From NCBI GenBank assembly GCA_008921705.1, contig VFFE01007072.1, positions 1,355,090 to 1,419,089 on the forward strand: 64,000 nt of DNA. The letters run 5' to 3'. Source of the stretch: Burhinus oedicnemus (Eukaryota > Chordata > Aves > Charadriiformes > Burhinidae). This document shows positions 39,001 to 54,000 of this stretch, one piece after another; positions within the stretch are counted from its first letter, which is position 1, and every line of letters begins with the position of its first letter. The position numbers and the translations under genes were made by a program. The notes beneath the pieces are model-generated. The model ran no database searches, was not told the origin of the DNA, and saw nothing but the letters and a program-made list of their open reading frames with translations.

Positions 39001-42000
39001 CTGAGCAGCCATCGCCTGGTTTGGTGATCTGCTGCCTGGTGGTCAGAGCCAGTCAATTCAGGCTTCTGGTTAGCTCTCGTTAAAGTCAAGGGAATAAATC
39101 TTTGAAGTGAAATCACTTGGGCTGGGTCCTGTCAAACCTCCTCATTGTAATTTCCAATTAAACTTTTCTCTGTGTTCTCATGGGACTGATTTTTCTGATG
39201 CCTCCCAAAGGAGGTGACATTATATTCCATGAGCTCTGGATATGCTGGCAGTTTAAGAAAGAGATAGCCCACCTATGGGTTTACATGAAATTCAAATTTT
39301 TTATCAGAAGGGCAAAGATTAAGCGCTTCCAGAACATTCCTGTTGTAGTTCTGTTGTGCCCTTAATTTCAAAATAATTGGTGAAGGGAGGGGACTTATTA
39401 GTCTTACATGGAACAAATAACCATGCCATTCTTGACCTATTATTCTGAAAATCTTATCACTAGTCCTATAATAAATAAAATCATAATGAAGAAAAATGAA
39501 ATTAATAAATAAAGAGGCTATGGTGCTTGGTCTCCCAACAGCAACATAAAAGTGGGATTCTGTATTGAAAGGGAGCAATTGTCATTTCTTCTTTCAACCT
39601 GTCTTCTCTTTCAAACTGTCAACCTTACTTTTGTATGAACAAAGTACTGACTTTTTATTTTCTTTTTTTTTATACCGTGTCATTTGTGTAGGTTACTTGA
39701 ATGCAGAAGAATTTTATTAGTGTATTTGAGACAGGTACATGCCAATTGCTAGGAGATTTAGAGACACCTCAGGATGTTCCTCTGAACTCTGGTGTTACAC
39801 GGAGCCAACTGAGGCACAGAGACTCTGAGACTCAGATGTCAAAATGTGTTCAGGTGTGTAATTCACTGATTGCATCTGCATCACTGGGTGTTGGACGCTA
39901 AATATTTATCAGCCACCCAAACCACAGAACTACCTTTTTTTCCTTTCTCTTGAATTTTTCTGCAGCTGTTTTAAAGCTTATGGGGAGAATTTTCAAAGCC
40001 ATCTAAATGACTTTGGGGCATAGTCCTTCTAACTGTAAAAATTAATTGGGAATTTTTGAACACATTAGTCACTATCTGGTGCTTTTAGGCTAATTTTCAT
40101 CAACTTGTTTCCAAGTTGATAACGCATTAACTTCTGGAGAAGCTAAAGAACTAAATAGGGGAAATGTGAAACTGAAAAACCTTATTTTCTTTTAGGGAAA
40201 AGACAAGAAAGCAGTAACTTCACATAGGGATGTAAAGCCTAAATTTTTTGACTAAGCAGTTATAATTCACATCCTAAGTTTAGATTGATAGCTTGAGGAA
40301 AGATTTAGTAAGTCAGTAAAAGGTTCACATCTGTTTGCTTAATATCAGTGAGATTTGCCAGAATAAATCTGGAGTTGCTTATTTGAAGAACTGTTTTCCC
40401 TACCAATTTTTTCCCCCTCTGCCAGGCTGATGAGTTCAGAAAATACTCTTCTGCAAGCCAGGGAAGAGGAAGGAGTCAAGTATGAACGGACCTTTGTGGC
40501 ATCGGAGTTCATTGACTGGCTGATCCAGGAAGGAGAAGCCACGACACGGACTGAAGCAGAGCAGCTCGGCCGCAGGCTTTTGGAGCATGGGATTATCCAA
40601 CACGGTGAGAAATTTACTACCAGTTAGCAAAAGCTACACCTTTTGTAGCACATTCTTCAGGTCAAATCATGCAGAGGGCCTCTTGTCATAATATGTCCAA
40701 GTTCTAAATAATTTCATGTAGGAGTCTAGGTAACTTTATTTAATAAAAGGGTGACTTTTTCAAAACCTTGTTGTATTAGTTCTGAAAATTCTGCCTCAAA
40801 TGCAGAATACAGCTAGAATTTGGGATTGTGTAATAAAACATAAGGATGTGGATGAAAAGCAATGCTCCTACACTTGTGGTAACTAACTTGTAGAACTTGT
40901 TATCAGCCATACATATAATTGAGGTAAATAGCTTTGTAAGGATCAAGTAGGGATTAAAGCCATAAATAAGCTAAATTTGCTATGTAGAATAAAAATGACA
41001 GGTTCTGTATATCTTCCTACTTGAGGACAGGTGTAGAGCACATTCTGATGCCAGAAAAGCAGCTTTCCTCTTGGTCATGTTGCAGAGTTGTTCTAGTATG
41101 TTTGAGCAAGAAAGAGGGTATCGCTTTCAGCTGCAGTGTTACTATATTTGTCCTGGTGGTGTAACTTCTTTGAGGCAGGAATCGAATATTTCTTCATGGT
41201 CCAGCACAATGTGGCTGGCAGATGCACCTTCACCAAGGAGCTCCCTCTGTCAAGGGTGGAGGAGACGGTTTTCTCTCCATACTGCCCCAAGGGTGAAGAA
41301 ATGAACACCCCAGCACTAAAACCCATTTTACACGTTGTTATCATCTCAGTGCAAGTTGCCCTTCTTTGACCAGGCATTTTCCACCATAAACATGTTGCAG
41401 GGCCTCTGGGAGTGATGAAGGGGTGCCAGGAGATGACAGAACAAGCTGGCAGTAGCTGTTAGCTATGTTGCTTAATGCACACTGGGAAAGTAATCAGATC
41501 CTGGTGATCCAAATGCTGTCAAATCAACACTAATTCTGACATAGAACAAACAATTCACAATATTAACAGGTTGTTAATATGCAAGGTGCTAGATTGACTA
41601 GGTTGCTTGTTGCTTTGTGAGAAAATCTAGTGTTAAGGAGCAGAGAAAAATGTGGGCATAAGTGACCTGCACAGTTTCTTCGTGGTTGTAATCACGCTCA
41701 CGTTATCTTTAGCTTCCCATTACTAGGAGCTACTTCTGAATGTTTGCAGTAATCAGCTTCCAGTTCTATAATTACCCCTGTGCTTCCTATGATTTATAGG
41801 GTGCCAACTGCTTGGAGCTTGATGGACAGGGAAGGTATGCCACCCCTCCTCTTTATAGCAGCAGTGATTTCATTCCTATTTTTACCCAAGCATTTTCTGC
41901 ATATTATATACAAGGTAAACGTTCCTTAAAAAAAATGGGAAAGAAAAAAAAAAAGACAGAAGTGAGATTTACGCTGCTATTGACATTTTTGCAAAGGAAA

Positions 42001-45000
42001 TAAAGTCAGGACTTGATACTAGGTGCAAAGCTAGATTTACTTTGCTATTGAAATCTTTGCAGAGCTAAGAAAGTCAGGATGTGGCTTTTATTGCAGATCA
42101 GCCATTGTTTCATTAATGAAGGCAAATGCTCAGCAGCGCATATGGGCAGGGAAATAATTTTGCCCCTGTTAAGCCGGGTTTCTGGTGGGGTTCCTGAGCG
42201 ACGACAGCGCTGCTCACCTTCATGGATTGCCCTGGCCGGTTTTGCAGATTTATCCCCTGCCCATCCTCTTCTAGCAGTCAAGAGCATGTGCAAAGGGCTG
42301 TCTTAGAAAGAGATTTGAAACTCGTGAAATGACCACAAAAGGGGCACTGGGACTTAGTTGATTGCTGAGTGATTACCTTCTCTCTCCAAGGGACCGTCAC
42401 CTTCCTCACTAAGCTTTTTGTTATTGGGGCAAAGATGGTGATTTCACACGGACTTGATAGCGAAGCTGGGAGTAAAATAAAACTGAGTTATGTCCTTGAG
42501 ATTTATCTTTACCAGTGGACATACTTTGTGCACGCTCCTAAGCAGGAGATTTCATTCTCCTCTGGATTTCACTGAAAGAATTTGTCTAGATAGTGTTAGG
42601 AATACTGATGAAAGTACTAGCAGAATTAACACAGAGCTCATCTGGGGTTCACCTGAGCAAGTGGGTATGATCTGCGCATTTTGAATGTTTGTGTAATGCT
42701 GGCTTCCTCTAAGAATGGAGCCCAAAATGAGAACTACCAGTACAGAATTGGGGATGTAACTGTAAAACAGCAGGAGTGGTATTCTCTTCTCCTCCCCACC
42801 CCCCGCCNNNNNNNNNNNNNNNNNNNNAAAAAAAAAAAAAGTATTTTTCTGTCTCTTAGGACAGTAAATTCATTTCACCCTTTGGTCCCTTTGGTTTGTA
42901 TCTCAGCAGCAGTACCAAAATGTTACTTGACACTAATTAGGATCCATGTTGGCCGAACCAGCAGAAAGAAGACTCTCGACTGTGCAGGACTGGAGAATAG
43001 AACATTTTCCTGCCCTAAAGGCAATCTTTTGCTAGCAGTATTATTTGATATCCACAATATGGAATACAATAAAGTGTGCTCTACTATTCTTATGAAGTAT
43101 TTATTACCTTACCTAATGCAATAGAAAGTAATAGAAATAGTTGCGTCAAGTTGCCAATCTCGCTCGTAATTTTCCAGCCACAACTGAATTGTGTAATTTA
43201 TTTTTACTGATACTGACTTTCATTTCAATTACTCAGAGAAACTCTATTCTGCAGCTGAGGTACTGTATTCAAAACAGCTTCCTGTCACATTTATCTTCAC
43301 TTTAATTGGTCAGATGCAAACCAGGTTTCACAAAGGAAATACGCACTGATGCTAATTTTAAAAAGGAAAACAGCGGTTTAAGAGGAATTGTATAAACTCT
43401 GTAAAAACATCAAATGTTTCAGTTTAAAAATAATCTTCCTGATCTCTTTGGGCATATATAACTATACATATTTCCCCTGCCATACATGAAAATGATGAAA
43501 CATGCTTAAGTGCTGAATTGCTTCCTTCCAAAATCCCACTGGCACATACAAATCATAACCCACAAACTACCATTTTCACAAATAGCAGCCAGATGTCCTT
43601 TCCTATGGACTGGTACCCCCAGGTACTATGGAATAAAAAAAAAAAAGGTAACAGGGTATTACACACTGTAGATTTCCTGAAGGCTTGTGTTGGCAGTGTA
43701 TTTGCCGGTAGTTACTCTGCATTTGTGAACACTGATGGTCTTCACCACAATACAAGGAATAAAGATTGTGCAGAGAGTCATAAACATGGTGATGCACATT
43801 CAAAAAGGGCAGTGACAAAAGGTGCACAGAACACATTTCTCAGCAGTAGAAAAACCCACTTCTAGTATGGTGAGGTAGACAGAGCTTTGTAATATTAACA
43901 GATAAGGCTTTCCTCCAGGAGACTGGATCTTTCCTAGTTCTTCTTCATATGGAAATGGTGAGACAGATTAGCTACTGTCATCAGATTTCACGTGCAGCAA
44001 GAGGAGAAGGAAGTTCTCTGCCAGCTGCAGGGTAGATCAGACCACAGCGAGGATGGGCTGAGGGCAGGCAGAGGAGAGCGTGAACATCCACACACGATCA
44101 CGGCCCTTGCTCATTCTGGAAAATGGAGATGCTGAGATGTCCAAGGAGGAAAGAGTGTATCCACAGAGCTCCTTCTGGCATCATTTTTCGGCTCATACTT
44201 GCTTACGGCACTTGCTGCAGCACTTACCCTGCACCTGCAGCCCCGGCAGCAGAGCACCACTGACATGGCAGGCTAAGTCCTCCTGTCCTCTTCTGAGGAC
44301 TCGCTGGATATGGAAGCTGGGGGGATAAAGAAACACCTGCCCACCTTTCAGAAAGGTTTACAGTCTGGAATCTCAAGTGATAAATACTTTCCATTTTAAA
44401 ATCTGGTTAATACTGTTAAGAGGAACCTATGGCTTCTTAGGATAGCACCTGCACTTTGCAAGATGAGTATTTGCATTTCCTCTGTGGCAGCGGCCAAACC
44501 ATAGCACATTTAGAAATACTTTTCAATGTGTTGTGGAGCGTGCACATGTAGCGATTGCCCTGCACCGCAGACTGTATGGCGTGTGCTGCTCTCCCGGTCG
44601 AGCCTGTGAGAAATGCAGGTTTGAGCAGGAGCGCTCCCCTTCCCGTGCCAGATCGCATCCTCTCTCTTTTGCTGGTGCTAGTTCCCAAGCTGCTGCTTAC
44701 CTTCGAGTGCACGTGCTTGGTGGTATTTCCTCTCTGACATCCCTCCAGCACCTTCCCCAGGCAGTGACCGCAGCACGCCTCAGCACGCAGCGGTTTGCAT
44801 GGCTGCCCACTCTACTCCCGGGGGGCGGGATGCAGATTCCCAGCCTCAGACTAGCAGAGGAACATATGTGGGATGGCTTCCGGGAAGGTCATAGACTTTG
44901 CTTTCCTGAGTGAGCGAGGGGTGGAAAAATCTCTTTTGGAGATGACTGGCTGGCAGGTACCTTCTTTGAAACATTTTATCAGTGCTAAGATTTTATAATG

Positions 45001-48000
45001 GTAGCAAATATGTGGTAAGATGTCTTAGGCATGATATAAATGTCTTCTGCTCCCATCCCTATTTAGAACAACTTTCAGCTTTAAAATGTTTAAATGCACT
45101 TGACCAGACCTGGTGCATTCAAGACAGGCGTATGTTCTGCTGGCTTAGCACAGAAGCAGGTGCTTACCACCTCTCAAGAGTTAATCTTTTATCAGCAAAA
45201 CTCCACTGTGCAAATTACTTTCAGAGATAAAAGCAAACATTTTGTAGTGACTTAGTGAGAACAGTAAATATTGACATATGCTATCTCCCTGTCTCTGCAG
45301 AAAAGTCTTAAAACGTGTTTAATTTTCCCTGTTCTTTGCAAGGACTCTGTACTTTTATACAGCAAAATTTCCCTTAACACGATCATCAGTGCATTTAATT
45401 TTAAGCATCAAGATACATGATGCAGTTGAAAGTTTGTTATAATTGTGGAAGTAGATTAAATATCTAACAAAGTGTTATTTCTTCTGCTTTTGTTGAAAAG
45501 CTTTCCCTCCCATCTAAAATTTCTGTAAATTGTAAAGTATGTGTTGTTACATTTACTTTAGACGTCCAACTGCTTATGATTAGCTGACATTTCTTACTTT
45601 GTAAGTGAAAACTTGCTATAAATGTGAAATATACACTTCTTTAATTTGAGATTTCTCTTTGGAACCTCTTTTCTTGGAAATATCAACTGCAGGTAGCAAT
45701 TTATACATGCCATTGAACCATCCCATAAATCATTGACTTAAATGGTCAGAGGTTTTCTCCTTCAAAATCAACACAGATTTTTTAATATAATTTTTCTGGT
45801 TGATCTAACACCTGGATCACATCAGCTGTTGGATATATCCAAGCATTCATTGTGTATATCCATGCAAAAAAATATAAAAAATCCCATTTTTACAGATGGT
45901 GCCTTGATTTATCTCAGTAAAACACAAGCCTTCAGTTAGTCTTTGAAGTCCTGCAACACAACTTTGTTTTTATTATAAGCCTGGTTCCACCTGAGCTGGT
46001 GCCATGCGGTGGCACTCAGTTGTTTATTTGCGTGGCAGTTCTTCCTCGGCAGTTCCCACACATAGGGATAGTTACCTCACCCACGGTAATTCCACTGCTT
46101 ATGCCAAATCTGGAGACCACTTTGCATATTTTATATGATTTTGCCCTGGTAGGAAAGTAGGAGAATAAGAACTTCCCATGTGACTGTATAATCTTCCAGC
46201 TTCCTATTCTATCAACTTCTCATTGTGCTCTTCTTGAAGTTGTCTTTACCTAAAACAGGAATGCATTTGGTTTTTGAACGAGCCGCGCGCTCTATGCATT
46301 ACATAAATAACATATGAAAACTGCTTTTCATAGTAACTACCAAATTCTATTTTTCTGACAGAGAATGGGTTTCAGTTTTTAACAGCTGCAACAGAAAAAA
46401 AGATACCCAGATGGGCCTTTTCATCTTCTGCTTCCCTTGCCACAGACTGCACTTTCCATACTTTATTTGGAAGCAAAGAAAAGCAGTTGGCTATGTTCTG
46501 TAAACTTGCTAAATTAAAGACGATAAATCCTCATATACAAACGGAAAAGACTGCTGAAATGCGTGTGATTCAACACTGGCTTTTTATGCTAGAGTAAGTC
46601 GCGTGTATTTGAAAATAGACTGCAGATAGACAGCAAACCTACTGGAAAGACAAAATGTATACAGAAACACTTCTCTGCGTATCTATTTTAAGGCAGCTGA
46701 AATAAAATGTTAATGCACTGAGCAGAGCATACTGAGCAGGATACTCTGTATTTCAGTTCCCAAGGAACTTTTGACACTTGTCTGTCATAACCCTGGTGCT
46801 TTCAAGATGGTATAAAAGTTGTCTAGACTTTTTTTTGCACTACACGAATATACCACAGTTCATTGGAACAGCCTGGGGGACATGGGTCTCTAATTATACC
46901 ACAGCTTTTTTTCTGGACCTACTTACAGGTCCAGGACCTACTTACTTCTGGACACACTTACTGGCTTCACCCTTAGCTAGGATGAGCTGGAACAGCTCTC
47001 TGGATTTCATATTTCAGGGCCAAGGTCTGCCTGGCAGTTTTATATGAAAGGGTTGGTGGAAACTAGAGCAGTTCAAGTTTAGATCCGTTGTCCGTCCAAA
47101 GTGAATTCCTTGTAATCCAAATGAGAAAATAGTACTATTTAGTACAGCTGCACTGCCAAGAGTTTAACATGCCGGTTGAGTGCATTCGCAGGTGGGCTTA
47201 TCTACAGTCTGTGTAGCATATATATGTTCATAAAAGGTGGAAATGCAAGTGTTGTGTTTATGTGGTGCAGAGAATCCAAGACCCAAGGCCCTGTGCTTGC
47301 TGAACATCTGTAGTCTCTCTTCCTTGATTTGAGGGAGCTCCAAGCAGGTGGAATTCATCAATGTGTAAAAGGAAACTAATCTGAATAGGTGCCATTATTA
47401 ACATGCATTTGCAGATGCCAGATTAGCTTTAGAAAAACAGGAAGGCTCTGAGCGGAGTCGGAAAAGCATTGTCCAATGCAGAATAAAGTGTCGGTTATTC
47501 TGCTCCGGCCACATGTGCGTTGGTGCAAGGCAGGGGTGGACAAGAGATGCGCAGGAGTGGTGGGTCGTGCGGCAGAGGTGGAGCTGGGGCGAGGACCAGC
47601 CGACAGCCCAGCAGCTGCGCTGTGCAGGTCTCAGCAGCTCCTCGGTGTTTTCCAAGCTCGTGGGCTCACTCTCGCTCTGTGAAAGCCAAAGTGGACACAC
47701 ATGTCCACCGCTTCTCTGGCAAGGGACTGAAACTGAGCTAATAAAAGGCCCGAGGCACAGAGGAGACGGGCTCAGCAAGCTGCTATCCACGGAGAGAGGC
47801 ATTTTTTTAAGGAACTGTTATTTTACAGTGTTGATTTGTTTCCTTCCCTTTTAAACACTGGTTCTGCTTAGGAGAGGGCAGCGAGGAAGCAAAAGGACAC
47901 GGGACTGGAGGCAGGCTCTTCCCCGGCCATGCTTTGGGGGCTGGCAGGAGCAGCTCGGGCTGTGCCCTCCTTCAGATAAGCCAGCAGCCCCCCATCACTC

Positions 48001-51000
48001 CCTGCAGCCCTCCAGCATGTGTCACATCATCCCACATACGTCAGCTCCTTTGGGGCAATGTCCTGCCCCTTCAGAGGTCAAAACTGGTCTGGTCATCTGT
48101 GACTTGCTATACAAAGGTGCAGACCATTGCAGTCAGTAATAGTGAAGGTCCAGAATCACAGAATCATTGAATGGTCAGAGTTGGAAGGGACCTTCAAAGA
48201 TCACCTAGTCCAAACATCCTGCCATAGGCAGGGACACCTTCCACTAGACCAGGTTGCTCAAAGCCCCATCCAACCTGGCCTTGAACACTTCCAGGGATGG
48301 GGCATCCACAGCTTCTCTGGGCAACCTGGGCCAGTGTCTCACCACCCTGACAGTAAAGAATTTCTTCCTAATATCTAATCTAAATCTACGCTCTTTCAGT
48401 TTAAAGCTGTTACCCCTCGTCCTTTCACTGCACTACCTGATAAAGAGTCCCTCTCCACCTTTCCTGTAGGCCCCCCTTAGGTGCTGGAAGGCTGCAATAA
48501 TGTCTCTCCGGAGTCTTCTCTTCTCCAGGGTGAACAACCCCAACTCTCTCAGCCTGTCCTCATAGGAGTGGTGTGCCATCCCTCTGATCATCTTCGTGGC
48601 CCTCCTCTGGACCCGCTCCAACATGTCCATGTCCTTATGTTGGTGGCCCCAGAGCTGGATGCAGTACTCCCGGTGGGGTCTCACGAGAATGGAGTAGAGG
48701 GGCAGAATCACCTCCCTCGACCTGCAGCTTTGAACTGCATTTACTGTCATTTTAGTAGAGGAAACTACCCCAGTAAAAAGATAGAGTCTACTTGCGAATA
48801 GACTGGGGCCGCTGCCTGGTGCAGTGAAAGGCTTGGAAATGTGCTGTGCACTGCTGGGAAGAGTTCAGTCCTGCTTTTGTCTTTAATTGAGGAAAGACAT
48901 GACATATCAGCGCTGAAAACTCCATATACTCTGCTAATGCTTTTATAACCTCTTCCTCTTAACCCCAGCACAAGCTCATGCTCACACAAACAAACAAGGG
49001 CACACTTCAACGTGTCCTCCACTCTCTTGAGAAAAGCTGCTCATCCGGCTCCTCGGGGAACTTTGATCTCTTTCCCACCGCTCCCTCGACATGGAGCAGC
49101 CGTTCCCCGGCTCCAGCCGTGGGCTCGCCTGGTGACAGCGTTGTGGTTCTGGGAAGGTGCGGAGCAGCTGGAGTGCATGGCTGGATCTGGCCTACTGGGA
49201 ACTGCAGCTTTCGGCTGGTAGAAAGCATTAATCACCGCGGTGGAGATGTACACAGATTATCAGCGCTAAAAATCATGGGGAATTGAAGTGGTGGGAGGGA
49301 TTTGGGGGAAAAGCCACTTATGAAAATGGCCTGATTTTTAAGGCATGAGTCACACCATTTATTAAAATAGGCTTTTGTACTTTCTAAAGCCTCATCAGTT
49401 CTATGAAATCAATGTAAAGCTAATATTTCTTTCTCTGCTGTGCACCAGCCTCCTTGCAAAAGAAGAAAAGAAAAGGCTGTTTGAGCCCTGTGCAGATCCC
49501 AGGATTTTATGTCAGAATCAGAAGCTGAAAGAGGATTTGCATGGACATTGCAATTTATATTTTATGTTTCTGGACAAAAACTGTGAAGCGGCCAGGCATA
49601 AAAACCACTAAAGCTGCAACATTAGGTGCTCCCGATTAGAGAAATGCCAAAATAAATAGTCTGATTTTTCTCTTCCTAACAGTAATGTAAATGGAGAATG
49701 ACCAGCTAAAATCCTTGCCGATGAAGTTTGCAAACTCTATGGACAGATGAGAGTACACAAATAATTGAACTCTATTAATTAAATCGTCATTACCCCAAAA
49801 GATGCGTGTTTTCATATAACTAATGGTATAACTAGAAGGCAATACGTCTGGGAATTGAGAATACAGGCTCGGCTCGTTGGTGTGAAGCAATGCTGTGCAG
49901 GGAAAGGAGGACGTACCGGGCACAAATTGTTCCCAGCTTGTGCTTTTCGTGCAGTACAGTTGTATTAACTGTTACTCCGAGCCTGAGATGTACGAAAAGG
50001 AGGACAGCAAGTAACAGAAGGGGCGTGAGGTTGTAACTGTGAGCATGCAATTCTGATAGCTGGATTTTAGGAAGGATAAAGAAAGGCTGAAGAGGACTCA
50101 AGGAGAGCTAAAAAACGAGTCAGGATTTCTGACCAGATCTTCTGTAACTTTCTGATGAAGGTGTGACAAACTCCAGGGATTAGCAGCTAAAGTTAAACAA
50201 ATTCAGCCTTGAGTTAAATCTTTATTGTCTGGCAGGGAAAGTAACTGAAAGCTTGAACAACTCGTAAGGGGAAGAGTAAAGCCGTCATTACAGGCTGCTT
50301 TAAAGTAAGATTAAACTGTAGTTTCATAAGATTAAAAGATAGTTCTAAAATTCTGGGAGAAATTTTGCGGTCTGTGTTAGTGGGAGATTAGACCAGCGGG
50401 TTGTGACTGTACCTCCAAAGGTTGACATCGGTCACTATGAATTAATGTTGGTGCCTTTCCCTCCAGGACCAGAAGTTCTCTTAATTCACTTTTGTGATTT
50501 TGGAGGTTGCCAGTCACCATATATTTTAATTACTCTCTTTGGAACAGTTTCTTTTCTGTTTCATAAGGTGCACATCGTAACATGAACATGTTGCCACATG
50601 AGCACCGTTGAGTTAAATTGGATCAAAAACCCCATGAAGTCACCCCACCTTGCTCTTTATATCACCCTCATCATGTGCAAATACAGGTCCTGAGCCTCGT
50701 CAGCCATGGCCTGACAATTTAAGGCAAAACGAAATGGGTGCCAGTTTGCTTTTCAATGCTGCATTATGAAAGGCAGTGAAATAATTCAGTAGTTAAGTCA
50801 ATCCCTATCCGGAGGCAGCAACTTCCATGAGAGGGACAGATACCTAGAGCAGGAGCTTTGTTGGGCACCACGAGTTTATCTGCCGCTGCCTCTGAGTCAA
50901 CACTCCACATTAGCTCGAGGTAACAACCTCTAAATTACCTTTAAAGAAATCCCTCCCGAGCAAGTCTCTGCAGTCCTCCCAGCATTCTGCAATCAGCTTG

Positions 51001-54000
51001 GAAAAGTCTTTCACTCCCACTTTTCTCTGCTGATTGCAGCAAAACACGGAGTGTTAGAGCAGCTGAGCTGAGTGAGCACCCATGCCTGTGCCGGTACCTC
51101 TCACCCGGCGTGTACCGAAAATAATACAACCAACCTTCTGTGTGTGCTCTGCCTCCGGCATTCACATCACTGTGATTATTTATCAAGGGTTAGGGCATGC
51201 GTAGCTCCTCCTGGTTAACGCTGTAACTCGGCCACTGCTCCTGAGGAGCTCTTCAGAGGTAACCTGCACTGGTGGCCGCCTCCCCCCTCCTCACCCTCTT
51301 CCTTCAGATCCGTGGTCTGGAAGTCCCTTTTTTCCACATCATTTCAGATACACTCATCCTTAGGCAAAGTCCCAGCATGGACATTTCATCCCCAATCATG
51401 GATATGTCAGAAAGTTGATGATTCAAAAAAAAAAAAAAAAAAAGCCCCAGGGGCCACACCAATAATTTTGGTGAGATATTTTATTTGATGATGTGTGTAC
51501 AAGGAGGCAGTTTGAGCTAACTACTTCTGTTTATTTTTTGAACTTCTCCTTAAAGGTACATAAATATTACCTTTTCATCCAGGAGTATGCAAAAAGTTAC
51601 ATGGTGCTACAAATATGTTATTTGTTCAAACTGAGGATGCACGCTGTTATTCTAACACTCTCGCATGGAATGTGAACTATCAGTACAATTGAGGAATTAA
51701 ACTATGAAAATCAAGGAGCACTCCAGATTCTGTACTAATATTACTTGTCATAAACGTTCTGGCTACAAATCCTTTGTTGTGTAAATCATATACAAATATT
51801 CTACAACATACAATCATTGGTCATATCTTTTCCACTTGTATTCATTATTGTATAAAAATTCACCCTTCTGTGGACAAAAATAGTTACAGCAGGGATGAAT
51901 TACTTCAACGTAAGACATAAACTTTGCTATTGTAAATAAATAATGTTACGATATTTCAGTCAAAACAAGTATTGTTATTCTAAAATATGTTTAGTATCTT
52001 GGCATAAAAAAGTTTATATTATGTAGTTTCATGGTCAAGAATTATTCTAGAATTTCAGAGTGCTTTAGGATGTCTGCAACACGAGTGTGTGTTGGTCTCT
52101 GATTATCATAATTTCTGAGGGCTGTCAGAGCACTTCAGTTAATGACACAAACAGAACAGAATACTTTTACTTGAGAATTGTAGTGCCATAATATTTAACT
52201 TGAATCAGAAACCATACTGATATTTCTTGTATTGCAAATGGTTGGCAACATAATTCTACCTCCAAGGGAGTATTTGGGGGACCTTCTTTCATTGAAGATT
52301 GTGAATCCAAGCAGTGTGATGAATAAGTCGATCTTGTCTTTTTAAGTTTTGGGGAACTCTTTAAGATGTCATTAAAAAAAAAAAGGAAGTTTTCTGTATT
52401 TGCATCAGGTTATTCTAATGATGTGGTAGCCTATTGCTAGATATTGCTATTTTTACTGATTGTGTCAGTGATCCGAAAATGAGACTGGTACCTGCAAACA
52501 CCTATATATTAACTCTGCCTCTGATAGCAGATCCTTTTGTGTATGTAGGCAAGCCTCCAAATCTCTCCTCCATTTCTGTTCTTCAAAAACAGTGATCATT
52601 AGCAATGATCACACTATATGCGTCTGAAATGATGAGCACAGCAGCAGCGTGTGCCTGCAATATTTAACATGTCAGAACACAGTAACGAGTTGCTTGCAAT
52701 ACTAAATTTGACTTAGCAAAGCCATAGTGCTCACGGAGGATGCATATGGCTGATTTGAGAAAACAACAGCTTCAGCACCAAAATGAAGCCGAGTAAAGCC
52801 AAGTGGCACTGGCGCTTCTGAAGCTCTTCAACAGACCCAGGCAATCTAGTTAACAGAGGTCGTTTCTGTAGATGGTACTTGAAACATTGCAGTTTGGTTG
52901 ACTGCCATGACCTTTCTGCTTTATTAATGAAAAAAGGTAGAGTTTCAAAACTCTGCCTTTTTTCAAAACTGAAATGCCCTACAGCCTACGCCATGCTGCA
53001 GGACTCTGGAGCAGACAGTCTGCATGGCAGCTTGGGCACAAGCACGGGCAGTTCAGAAAGCTCTTGTGTCCTGATTATTCATTGCATCCCAAAGGCAAAA
53101 GTCCATTTGTACAGAGTGTCCCCTCTCTGCCAGTGGCCCAGGCAGGCAAGAGACATGCTTCTTTGCAAGACGGACTTATGGTCTGACCCCATATGGCAGT
53201 TTCTATATCTGTACGGAGGGCTGTGCCCTGAGAACCATGGCTAGGACCAGCCTCTTCTTTATTGTCTAGATGATGATAACTTACTTGACATCCCTGCCAT
53301 GAGTATTCTTTCTGAGACCACCAGCTGCTGCAGAAGCTGGCTGGGCTTTTTCCTCTTTGAGGCAATTCCTTCAGCTCACGCGCACCAAATGACATACTGG
53401 AAGTTAATGTCTAAATACAGCCTTTTTTGCAAAGCTACCATGTATGTGGGCTACTTCTGTGGACCTCATGGTGAGCAATTTGGAACACACAGAGGTATTA
53501 AGAAGGGATGAGAGCAAGCAAGAGTGTGTTGGGAATGAGGACGAAGGGAAAGCAGGCCAGCAGGGCGCCAGACTCTGGGTCTGGTGTAGCACCTTGGGCT
53601 CTGCTGCTTTTGGACCCCACATGCTGGGCAGAGCTGAGACCAAGGCAACAGTTTGGTGACTGCAGTAGAAGGCTGAGGCAGAATTACTAAGTCATGTACT
53701 CAAAGACTTGGCTGATGCCTGAGTGCATACCTACCTTGTTGTTTACATATAAATATGTATAACCCACCAGCTCTTATGATTCAGTATTGGAAAAAATGCA
53801 ATTTATAAACTAGGTAAATCCAGAATCTACTTCCTTCATGGACAAGGTCAACTGTGGGAAAACATTTCTGTGGAATGTGATCACAGGAGCTAGGTGAAGA
53901 TGTAGAAAATGCAGCCCAAACATCTACTGCAGCTATTTAAGATGCTGCAGTACTAATGCAGGGAGTGCTCCAGAGGGCTTTCCTGTGATCCAGCCCTGAA

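Noticed and set aside
44533..44913. 126-codon sense frame in the GC-rich patch of intron 4
   Set aside because: Explained by local GC content; no homology recognised.
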